Shown here: one piece after another, positions 25,780 to 35,368 of the stretch
Layout: each line of letters begins with the position of its first letter
Position numbering within the stretch: position 1 is the first letter of the stretch
Assembly (NCBI RefSeq): GCF_000002425.4
Contig: NC_037271.1
Location: forward strand, 11,416,786 to 11,480,785
Direction of reading: 5' to 3'
Length of the DNA stretch: 64,000 bases
Origin: Physcomitrium patens
Taxonomy: Eukaryota; Streptophyta; Bryopsida; Funariales; Funariaceae
Notes under the pieces: model-generated
The model's input: only the letters and a program-made list of their open reading frames with translations
What the model was told of the DNA's origin: nothing
Database searches by the model: none
Translations under genes and position numbers: made by a program

Positions 25780-26755
25780 ATATTATCTTCTTTGACAGCC
25801 ATACTTCTCATTTTTTGGTTATGTCGTTTCTTCGGACAATGTTGAGCAGTGTGTTTTGGTTCTCCACAATGAAAACATAATCCTTCTTGATGACGATGAA
25901 TCTTTTCTTGTTCAATAAGAGGTTTGAAACATACTGCATCAATTTACATATCCTCTACTTTCGAATGTATGTGTTGAAGAGGTATTGGTGTTGCCATTGA
26001 ATTATAGTAACGTTGAGGTCGACTTATACGGTTCTTGGATCGGAATTCAAAAAGGTAATTGTTGCACTTCATAGCAAAGTCAATTGCTTGACTCAATGTT
26101 TGAAGTTCAGGTAAGTTGAGCATTAATTTTTTTATCCATATTGTAATCCGTAGAGAAATTGACTAATAAATGCAGCATCATCTTACTTGATATCAGTTGC
26201 AAGTTGTCAAAATTGTGAAGCATATTACGTTACTGATCGATTGCCTTGTCGTAAAATATGGATCTTATTGATTGCAACACGAATTGCATCATGTTCTCCA
26301 CACATAGATCGAATCTCCATCAAAAAAGCCTCTAGATTATCCATTATTGGATCTCGTCGTTCAAGAAAAAATAAAAACTACAATAGTGCTGAACTTGAAA
26401 GAAGCATACTAATGAATCTAACTTGCGATCTTGGAGTTGGATAGCTTTGAGATTGAAGTTCAATCACAAGTTATACTTGATTGATAAATCCTCAAAACTT
26501 GGATTTGGTGCTATGAAACTTCTCGGATAGGGCAATTCTTGGTTCTCTAATACTGGAAGGGCGTTCCACCATAGGAAAAAAGACATGGTTTGGTGCAGAT
26601 GTTGAAGCAGCTCCAACCATTTCTATATCTTCACTTCTTACCAATCTTGTTGCTCTTTGTGGTGATAAATTGAGTTGATGCATTGCAAGCATTAACTCCC
26701 TCAATTGCTCTTGTATTTGTGCCATTGCACTCTTCATTTCAACAAGTTCTGCCAT
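25749..26755 (-). pseudogene. gag of the right arm
   Basis: It starts MAELVEMKSAMAQIQEQ at 26755 and carries the same CCHC knuckle as the left arm. The stop after the KSKF block (near 26492) matches the left arm and A4. Between about 25,980 and 26,460 it differs from the left arm and instead resembles A4, for example in a SPHIDRISIKKASRLS stretch read from the opposite strand. Outside this block the arms are nearly the same. Confidence 0.8.
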
Positions 26756-26967
26756 GATAACACTTAAAAAAGAGAAGATGTCTAATATCGCTGAAGACAA
26801 ATATAAGAGAGGACTTGAGAACAAAAAAAATACTAAGGACAATATCAGTTTAGAAGACGATAATCCACAACTTCTAATATGCTTATATCTTATCAAGAAA
26901 AAGGGGTAATCTACTCTTAATCAAGATTAGACAAAGCTCTGATATTGTAGGTGTATTCTTGTCAATT

Positions 26968-27518
26968 TGTTAAGGACAAGAATTCGATGAAAAAGCAATT
27001 TCGACAAGTGAGCCTTTACTCAAAGAAAGGTAACAAAATATAAATAAATAAGTATGTATATTAAAAGAGAAACTCGAATGGCTATTGCCAAAAGATAAGA
27101 AAACTAGAGACCCTTGAAACTAGACTGGAAGCATGAAAGGAGTTGACAAGAGTGAAAAAGGCTTCACTCTTGTCTCTATATATATTATCTAATTAGGGGC
27201 TTTGTGGCGATGTTCTATAGGATCTCCAATTTGTGTTGACTTTGTAGGACACATGCCTTGACTTACAAGGCAAGTTTTTCTATGTGTGTGCCACATAGTT
27301 AGCTTGGTCTTCAAGCTAATAACATGTGTGGCACATGGCCAACCACTTGACCTTGTTTTTAATCCAAAAAGTCAATTAAAGATACCTATGAAGTTATAGC
27401 AACGTCTATGAAGCTTCTAGAAAGCTCTCATATCAAATACTATAGAATTAACTTACTTTTACCTATTTTTAGTTACTTCTACATATTTGGATATGTAATT
27501 ATAAATATATTTGTGAAA
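26968..27518 (-). repeat. 5' LTR of element T (minus orientation)
   Basis: 551 bp, TGTTAAGG to TTGTGAAA on plus (TGACA expected at the end). It is followed directly by AAACT (27519-27523), the partner of 11286-11290. The length equals that of the other T LTR at 11291-11841. Confidence 0.85.
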
Positions 27519-28876
27519 AAACTATACAAAATTGTAAATATACCAAAAAGAAGACATGTCCCGCTTCTTATTATAGAAGTGGACAATAATAAAGATTTTA
27601 AAGTGGAAGAAGTTCTAGACTTAAGGCAATGCCAAAATAAATTAGAATATCTTATCTATTAATACAAATATTATATTTGTTAACGCTCATGGGAGCCAAC
27701 AATGAATCTTGCTAATGCAACATAGATAGTAGATGCTTTTCATGAAGGACATCCATCAAAATTAAGATGAAGGATAAAAAATCTTTGCTATAAATGAAAC
27801 AAGGTCTATGAAAGATTATATTCTATCTTCTACTTTTGTTTGTAGTTTTTATATAATTGTGGCATTAGAAGAAGGAGAACTAATAACTGGCGGATTTAAT
27901 TTAAGAGCCATCATTTATTGATTTATCAAATAAGACATTGTAACTATCACAACCTTCAAGACGACGTAATAGGAATGAAGACTTGTAAGAATGACATGTT
28001 TTTCTTTGAATAGATGATGAGATAGAATGCGTTTGGTATCATGACCTGGAAAAAGATTCTTGATGTTTGGCAATTTTATTGAAGGTAGGCACAACTCCTA
28101 ATAATATTGTAAATGTTTTGTTTGAAGGAAGTTACGAAGGTTTCAACAATGATTAAATCATAGGGTGGTCTTTTTCCCTTGGAATGAGGCATTATGGATG
28201 GCTAAGAAGACCTATCAACTATCTTTGAAGGGAACAAAGATCAGAGTACGTGATAAATATAATTTATTGCATCTTAGACTTTCTCAATATATGATTTTTG
28301 CTCCTCATATAACTTGTCACTAGAGGATGGATTAATGTCAGAGATATATACCTACTATAATCATTACTTAAGTAGGTAGAATTAAGTAAAAATAGATTAA
28401 TTTTATAATACCTTCTAAAAAAGCTTCTTAGAAGCTTTTTAGATATTGTTTTGACTTTACTTATGTTTGTAATTGATTGATAGGTTAGAAACTTAGTCAA
28501 CAAGCTATCCATTTGCCACACATGTTGGAAGCTTATGGAACAAGTTAACTATGTGGGAGCCATATAGAAAACTTGTCTTATAAATCAAGATACGTATCAT
28601 ACAAAGTCAACACATTTTTGGAGATCTTATAGAATGTTGCCATATAGATCCTAGGTAGATAATATATATAGAGGCAAGAGTGAACCCTTCTTTATTCTTG
28701 TCAACTCTTTTTTTGCTTCTAGTCTAGGTTCAAGAATCTTTAGTTTCCTGGTCTTTTAGCAATAGTCATTCCAATTTCCTTTTACTATACATACTACTTT
28801 ATTTCTATTTTTTTACTTTTCATTTGACACAAATTTCTCAAGTTTATGCATCTTCTTCCAATTCATGTCCTTGACA
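27519..28876 (+). mobile_element. Relic A1, right part: chromodomain, ORF-X, 3' LTR
   Basis: This continues relic A1 after the T/Z insertion. A frame from 27519 reads the end of integrase and the start of the chromodomain region (IIEVDNNKDFKVEEV, then QNKLEYLIY). A chromodomain remnant follows to about 27780, then the ORF-X remnant (27872-28294, start codon changed to AAG, still 423 nt), and the 3' LTR from 28339 (TGTCAGAG) to 28876 (CCTTGACA), 538 bp. Confidence 0.85.
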
Positions 28877-29313
28877 TTTGCAATAAATCTAACAAATGTA
28901 GTTGATAGCTTGGAAATCTTATTTTTGCTACCTAAGGCACTCACAAACATTCTTAAGTTTAACATCATGTGTCACGGACATAATCATATAAGCTAGTAAT
29001 TACATATACAAATAGGTAGAAGTAAGTAAAAATAGGTAAAAGTAAGTTAATTCTATAGTATTTAATATGGAAGCTTCTTAGAAGCTTTATAGACGCAGCT
29101 TTGACTTCATAGGTGTCTTTAATTGACTTTTTGGATTAGAAACGTGGTCAACAAGTTGGCCATGTGCCACACATGTTGTTAGCTTGAAGATCAAGTTAAT
29201 TATGTGGCCCACATATAGAAAAACTTGCCTTGTAAGGCAAGGCATGTGTTCTACAAAGCCAACACATATTAAAGGTCCTATAGAACGTTGCCATGTAGCC
29301 CCTAGTTAGATAG

Positions 29314-29321
29314 TATATATA
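29314..29321 (+). promoter_or_regulatory. TATA-like box in the A4 5' LTR
   Basis: TATATATA in the context GATAGTATATATAGAGACAA, kept in nearly all LTR copies (for example 35147-35154 in the 3' LTR). It is a plausible promoter for the element RNA; transcription would begin about 30 bp downstream, within or just after the hairpin. Confidence 0.55.
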
Positions 29322-29323
29322 GA

Positions 29324-29353
29324 GACAAGAGTGAAGGCTTCTTCACTCTTGTC
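29324..29353 (+). other. Perfect 13-bp hairpin in the LTR
   Basis: GACAAGAGTGAAG, loop GCTT, CTTCACTCTTGTC. The same perfect hairpin is at 35157-35186 and 14764-14793; other LTR copies keep the arms with loop changes. It may fold in the leader RNA or act as a DNA element near the start site. Confidence 0.8.
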
Positions 29354-29742
29354 AACTCCTTTCTTGCTTCCAGTCTAGTTTCAAGGGTCTCTAGTTTTCT
29401 TGTCTTTTGGCAATAGCTATTCCTGTTTCTCTTTCAATATACATACTTGTTTATTTATATTTTGTTACCTTTCATTGAGTAAAGGCTCACTTATCGAAAT
29501 TGCTTTTTCATCGAGTTCTTGTCTTTAACAAATTGACAAGAGTACACCTACAATATCAGAGCTTTGTCTAATCTTGATTAAGAGTAGATTACCCCTTTTT
29601 CTTGATAAGATATAAGCATATTAGAAGTTGTGGATTACCGTCTTCTAAACTGATATTGTCCTTAGTATTTTTTTTGTTCTCAAGTCCTCTCTTGTATTTG
29701 TCTTCAGCGATATTAGACATCTTCTCTTTTTTAAGTGTTATC

Positions 29743-30749
29743 ATGGCAGAACTTGTTGAAATGAAGAGTGCAATGGCACAAATGCAAGAGCAATTGAGGG
29801 AGTTAATGCTTGCAATGCATCAACTCAATTTATCACCACAAAGAGCAACAAGATTGGTAAGAAGTGAAGATATAGAAATGGTTGGAGCTGCTTCAACATC
29901 TGCACCAAACCATGTCTTTTTTCCTATGGTGGAACGCCCTTCCAGTATTAGAGAACCAAGAATTGTCCTATCCGAGAAGTTTCATAGCACCAAATCCAAG
30001 TTTTGAGGATTTATCAATCAAGTATAACTTGTGATTGAACTTCAATCTCAAAGCTATCCAACTCCAAGATCGCAAGTTAGATTCATTAGTATGCTTCTTT
30101 CAAGTTCAGCACTATTGTAATTTTCATCTTTTCTTGAATGACGAGATCCAATAATGGATAATCTAGAGGCTTTTTTGATGGAGATTCGATCTATGTGTGG
30201 AGAACATGATGCAATTCGTGTTGCAATCAATAAGATCCATATTTTACGACAAGGCAATCGATCAGTAACGTAATATGCTTCACAATTTTGACAACTTGCA
30301 ATTGATATCAAGTAAGATGATGCTGCATTTATTAGTCAATTTCTCTACGGATTACAATATGGATAAAAAAATTAATGCTCAACTTACCTGAACTTCAAAC
30401 ATTGAGTCAAGCAATTGACTTTGCTATGAAGTGCAACAATTACCTTTTTGAATTCCGATCCAAGAACCGTATAAGTCGACCTCAACGTTACTATAATTCA
30501 ATGGCAATACCAATACCTCTTCAACACATACATTCGGAAGTAGAGGATATGCAAATTGATGCAGTACGTTTCAAACCTCTTACTGAACAAGAAAAGACTT
30601 GTCGTCGTCAAGAAGAATTATGTTTATATTGTGGAAAATAAAAGCACACTGCTCAACATTGTCCAAAGAAACGACGCAATCAGAAAATGAGGAGTATGGC
30701 TATCAAAGAAGACAATATGTCAAAAAACGAGTTTGTCCAACTATAATAG
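29743..30749 (+). pseudogene. gag of A4
   Basis: It begins MAELVEMKSAMAQMQEQ at 29743. A TGA at 30004-30006 (after the KSKF block) and a one-base frame change near 30362 break it. The CCHC knuckle LCLYCGK-stop-KHTAQHC (about 30620-30660) has a stop inside, and the frame ends with TAA-TAG at 30744-30749. It is structurally equivalent to the gag of the T/Z arms. Confidence 0.85.
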
Positions 30750-33700
30750 GGATCGTGCGGCTAGAACCTTGCACAATATTTGGGAAAGGTCCTATTCTCT
30801 CCTTAGAGCCCTCTCCTTGTTTTACATTAAATGTTATTTTAGGACCTAAACATTACAAAGTCTCTGCCTTCTTAGATTCAGAAGTCTCAGCGTGTTTTTT
30901 AGATGAAGAAATTACTAAAAGACATATCATATTTTTAGTAAAGAAAACAAAACCTATTCATGTAGAAGTCATAGATGGTCCTCCATTGTCTTCTAGAGAT
31001 ATTACTCACGAAACCCTTCCTATAGAAGTAATAATCAATAGTCATTATAGTTTTGTAGTATTTAACATCATTAGATCTCCCTCTAATCTAGTCATTTTAG
31101 GTTTATCGTGGTTAGAAAAATACAACCCTCAAATAGATTGGATTTTTCGAACTCTTATTTTCTCTAAAAGTATAACTAACAATGTAATTAATCAAGTAGA
31201 GAGTTATAAGTCCAAATCAATTAAATCCGTATTTATAGGTGCAAAAGCTTTCTTGCATGCAGCTATGAAAGAATCACCATATATTATTTATGCCACACCC
31301 GTTTCTACTCGTGAAAAGTCTTCAAGTGACATTCCAAGCCAATATCAAGAATTTCAAGATGTATTTGAAAAAAGAAATGCGGATACACTCGCAGAACATC
31401 GTCCCTATGATTGTTCAATTGACCATCAAGAAGGAGGACAATCGCCATTCGGACTAATCTATAGTTTATTACAAAATGAGTTGACTGAAATCAAGGAGTA
31501 TATTGAAGAAAATCTAGCCAAGAATTTCATATGCCATTCTAAATCTCTGGTAGGAGCTCTAATTCTATTTATGAAGAAAAAAGATGGATCATTGCAGATG
31601 TGTGTTGATTATCGAGGACTCAACAAGATTACCATCAAGAACAAGCATCTACTACCTTTAATATCTCGACTTCATGATCAGCTGAATCAAGCTAAGATCT
31701 ATACAAAAATAGATCTCCGAGGAGCATACAATCTAGTACGCATCAAAGAAGGAGATGAATGGAAGACTGCGTTTCAAACTAGGTATGGACATTTTGAATA
31801 CAACGTCATGCCTTTTGGACATACAAATGCACCAACAACTTTTCAATATCTAATGAGTGATGTTTTTTGAGAGTTTTTGGACGATTTTGTGGTCTGTTAT
31901 CAAGACGACATCTTGATCTATTCTAAGAATCCAAAAGAATATGAACTTCATGTTCGTCGTGTGTCACATAAATTAAGAGATGCAGGACTCTATGCCAAGA
32001 TAGAAAATTGTGTATTCGACACTACTCAAGTCGATTTTATAAGTTACATCATTTCAAGTGATGGACTTATGATGGATCCTAAGAAAGTTCAAACTATTAT
32101 AGACTAGAAGATCCCAAAAACGGTAAGAGATGTCCGATGTTTTTTTGGGATTTGCCAACTACTATCGGATCTTCATCAAAGACTTCTCTCGAGTTGTAGC
32201 TCCACTTACATATTTGACTTGTAAAGACACATTCCAATGGAACCAAGAAGCGGAAGTTGCTTTTGAATCTTTGAAGACAGCGTTTGTTTCTACACCAATC
32301 TTGTATCGTGTTGATTTTTCCAAAGCATTCTTTATGGAAATAGATGCATCGGACTTTGCTCTGGGTGCGGTTTACCACAAATAGGAACAGATGACAAACT
32401 TCATCCAGTAGCCTTTCATTCAAGAAAACTCTCAGCAGTAGAAATCAATTATGAGATCCTCGACAAAGAACTTCTTGCAATTGTGGATTCTTTTCAAGAA
32501 TGGCATCATTATCTAGAAGGCGCTTTCAGTCCAGTCACCGTGTATACAAATCACAAGAACCTCGAATATTTTATATCAGCACGCATATTAAATCGTCACC
32601 AAGCTCGTTGGAGCATGTCTTTATCAAGATTCGAGTTCATCATCACTTATCGGCTAAAAAAACAACAAGGTTTGTCTGATGCTTTGTCTAGACGTTCTTA
32701 TCTTGCATCAAAAGAAGGAGATGTAGCTTTTGAGCTACAAAGAATGGTTCTCTTGAAGCCGGAATAATTTCATCTTCGAGCAATAAAATCAACATCGATT
32801 GTTGATTTAACTTTTCTTAAGCAAGTCCAGTTAAGTATGTCTTTAGACCCACTTGTTCATGATATCAAGAATAATTCTTCTAAATCTTATGATCCCTCTA
32901 AATTTGAATTCAAGAACAACCTACTCTATTTCGAAGGATGCCTATATGTTCCAGAAGGTGAAGCACGTTTACGTGTTCTTCAAGCTCATCATGACTTCCC
33001 AGCACCAGGACATTTTGGATATAATAAGACTTTGGAGCTGATATCTAGGGATTTTTGGTGGCCTCAAATGTAAAAAAGCAATCAAAGATTTTGTACAATC
33101 ATGTGATGTTTGCTCAAGATCAAAAACTCCTCGTCATCTACCTTTTGGACTTCTTCAGCCATTATTCATTCCAGAACAACCATGGTCTTCTGTTTCTATG
33201 GACTTCATCACGGATCTTCCAATCTCAGGTTCTTATGACTCTATATTCATGATAGTAGATCGTTTTACGAAGATGGCACATTTTGTACCATGTACAAAAT
33301 CTATCACAGGTGAAGAAACAACTAAACTCTTTCTTGACAATAACTATCGCTATCATGGATTACTCAAGGATATTATATCAGATAGGAGAACTCAATTTGA
33401 ATCAAGATTTTGGCGAACTCTTTTTAAGATTCTTAAAGTGGATATAAAACTATTTTTCGCATTCCATCCTCAAACTGATGGACAAACGGAGCGTGTTAAT
33501 CAAGTTTTGGAGCAATATTTAAGATGTACCATTAATTACCAACAAGATGATTAGACAACTCTTTTGCCATTGACAAAGTTTGCTTACAATAACACGGTAC
33601 ATTCTTCTACAAAACAAACACCTTTTTTTGCTAATTATGGTTATCATCCACGACTTGATACTTTTGACTTTTCAAAAGTTGATAATCCTGTTGCGAAAGA

Positions 33701-34244
33701 TTTAGCAATTCATTTGTCAGAGCTACATGCAACGATGAAGGCGCAGTTAAAAGAGGCTCAAGAACAACAAAAGGTCAAAGCGGATGTCTATCGAAAGGAA
33801 CAACCATCATTCATCTTGGGTGATAAGGTATGGCTACTTCGTCGTAATATCAAGACCACTCGTCCTTGTGACAAGTTGGACTATCGAAGGCAAGGACCAT
33901 TTTCTATTTCTGCACAAATCAATCCAGTTGCATATCGTTTACATCTACTAGAATCAATGAAAATTCATCCAGTATTCCACATGTCTCTTCTTGAACCATA
34001 CAAGATAGTGGACATACTAAGAAGACGACAAGCTCCACCTCCTCCTATAGAAGTGGACAATAATGAAGAGTTTGAAGTATAAGAAGACTTAGATTCAAGG
34101 CGGTGCCGAAATAAATTAGAATATCGTGTCCATTGGCGTGGATATGGTATTAGTGAACGTACATGGGAGCCAATAAAGAATCTTGCAAATGCAGCAAAGG
34201 CGGTGGAGGCTTTTCATCGACGACATCCATCAAAATCAAGATGA
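30690..34244 (+). pseudogene. pol of A4: protease, RT, RNase H, integrase, chromodomain
   Basis: The pol frame overlaps gag in the -1 phase. Protease (about 30870-31150) reads LDSEVSA where LDSGASA is expected. RT spans about 31400-32110, with a TGA at 31868 and YQDD in place of YLDD near 31899. RNase H (about 32290-32600) has MEIDASDFALG. The integrase zinc-binding region (32960-33110) has the HHDFPAPGHFG and CDVC blocks. The integrase core (33198-33530) keeps Asp, Asp and Glu (MDFITDLP, SDRRTQFES, GQTERVNQ). The integrase C-terminus is at 33564-34082. The chromodomain (about 34085-34244) reads LEYRVHWRGYGISERTWEP. The frame changes at least three times, with further stops. Confidence 0.9.
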
Positions 34245-34338
34245 AAACCTTCTTTATAAAAGAAACAACATCTAGGCAAGATAACATTCTACTTTTAATT
34301 CTTGTTCATAGCTTCTTTGTAGTAGTGACGCTCAAGAG

Positions 34339-34761
34339 ATGGAGAACCAACAACCAGCGGATTCGACTCAAGAGCCTTTATTTGCTGACCTATCGGATGA
34401 GACATTAGAATTGTCACAACCTTCAAGATGACGCAATCAAGATGAAGATCTTCAAGGACGACATGTTCTTCCTCGAATAGATGGCGAGATACAACGCGTT
34501 TGGTATCACGATTTGGGAAAGGACTCTCGATGTTTAGTGATTGTGCTAGAGGTAGGAACAACTCCTGATGGTGTTCCAAATATTCTATTCGAAGGAAGTT
34601 ATGAAGGCCTCAACATTGATTAAATAATTGGGTGGTCTTCCCGCCTTGGTATGGGACACTACCGATAGTTGAGAAGCCCTATCAATCATCTTCGAAGTGA
34701 ACAAAGATCAGAGTATGTGGCAAATACAATTCGTTGCATGATAGATTTCGTCAACATATGA
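34339..34761 (+). pseudogene. ORF-X of A4: unrecognised ORF between pol and 3' LTR
   Basis: 423 nt (140 codons plus stop), ATG 34339, TGA 34759-34761, starting 95 bp after the pol stop. Recognisable blocks: MENQQPADSTQEPLFADLSD near the start, VWYHDLGKDSRCLVI in the middle, LFEGSYEGLNID and WSSRLGMGHYR later. Three internal stops all sit where other copies have CGA, CAA or TGG, so they look like simple C-to-T decay. I see no signal peptide, membrane segment or known domain. The position is that of envelope-like or accessory genes in some plant gypsy elements, but the sequence does not look like an envelope. Confidence 0.6.
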
Positions 34762-34802
34762 TGACCACTCCTCGTAGAACTCGTTCCTAGAAGGCGGGGT
34801 AA

Positions 34803-35363
34803 TGTCACAGACATAATCATGTAAGCTAGTAATTTCACATACAAATAGGTAGAAGTAAGTAAAAGTAAATAAAAGTAAGTTAATTCTATAGTATTAAATA
34901 TGGAAGCTTCCTAGAAGCTTAATAGATGCTGCTTTGACTTCATAGATGTCTTTAATTGACTTTTTGGATTAGAAACGTAGTCAACAAGTTGGCCATGTGC
35001 TATACATGTTGTTAGCTTGAAGATCAAGCTAACTATGTGGCCCACACATAGAAAAACTTGCCTTGTAAGTCAAGGCATGTGTCCTACAAAGTCAACACAT
35101 ATTGGAGGTCCTATAGAACATTGCCACGTAGCCCTTAGTTAGATAGTATATATAGAGACAAGAGTGAAGGCTTCTTCACTCTTGTCAACTCCTTTCTTGC
35201 TTCGAGTCTAGTTTCAAGGGTCTCTAGTTTTCTTGTCTTTTGGCAATAGCCATTCCAGTTTTTCTTTCAATATACATACTTGTTTATTTATATTTTGTTA
35301 CCTTTCTTTGAGTGAAGGCTCACTTGTCTGAATTTTTTTTCCATCGAGTTCTTGTCCTTGACA
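34803..35363 (+). repeat. 3' LTR of A4
   Basis: 561 bp, the same length as the 5' LTR, preceded by the purine-rich AGAAGGCGGGG and followed by TCATG. Confidence 0.95.
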
Positions 35364-35368
35364 TCATG

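Larger units (their letters stand above)
21732..26967 (-). mobile_element. Right arm of the T/Z inverted repeat: gag-pol, chromodomain, ORF-X
   Basis: On minus, from 26967 down: leader, gag, pol, chromodomain, ORF-X, then the 3' region of Z interrupted by the LTR-like insertion at 19921-21731. The outer part, next to the LTR at 26968, belongs to T. The inner part (22,626 downward) belongs to Z. Confidence 0.8.
28970..29530 (+). repeat. 5' LTR of A4
   Basis: 561 bp. It contains a TATA-like run (29314-29321) and a perfect hairpin (29324-29353). A TATCAGAGC stretch resembling an initiator-tRNA-Met primer site lies about 20 bp past the LTR end, so the true primer site is uncertain. Confidence 0.95.
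28970..35363 (+). mobile_element. Element A4: structurally complete family-A gypsy chromovirus
   Basis: 6394 bp with two LTRs of exactly 561 bp (28970-29530, 34803-35363), both beginning TGTCAC and ending ACA. A perfect 5-bp target duplication TCATG flanks it (28965-28969, 35364-35368). The interior holds gag, pol with chromodomain, ORF-X and a polypurine stretch (34789-34799) before the 3' LTR. Coding frames carry several stops and frameshifts, so it is not autonomous. It is the best reference copy of the family in the window and was inserted next to the old relic A1. Confidence 0.95.

Noticed and set aside
12751-27518. Perfect palindrome produced by a fold-back sequencing artefact
   Set aside because: The arms differ in several places, have different insertions (family-B LTR only on the left, LTR-like insert only in the loop) and obey target duplication logic, so a real structure is more likely. 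Long-read confirmation would still be needed.
29545-29565. Initiator-tRNA-Met primer binding site in A4
   Set aside because: TATCAGAGC matches the usual primer-site core, but it lies about 20 bases past the LTR end set by equal LTR lengths and target duplication, so it is noted only as uncertain.
30719-30730. Slippery heptamer A-AAA-AAC before the gag stop in A4
   Set aside because: The other copies read TCAGAAAAT at this place, so the heptamer is a private change of A4 and not a family feature.
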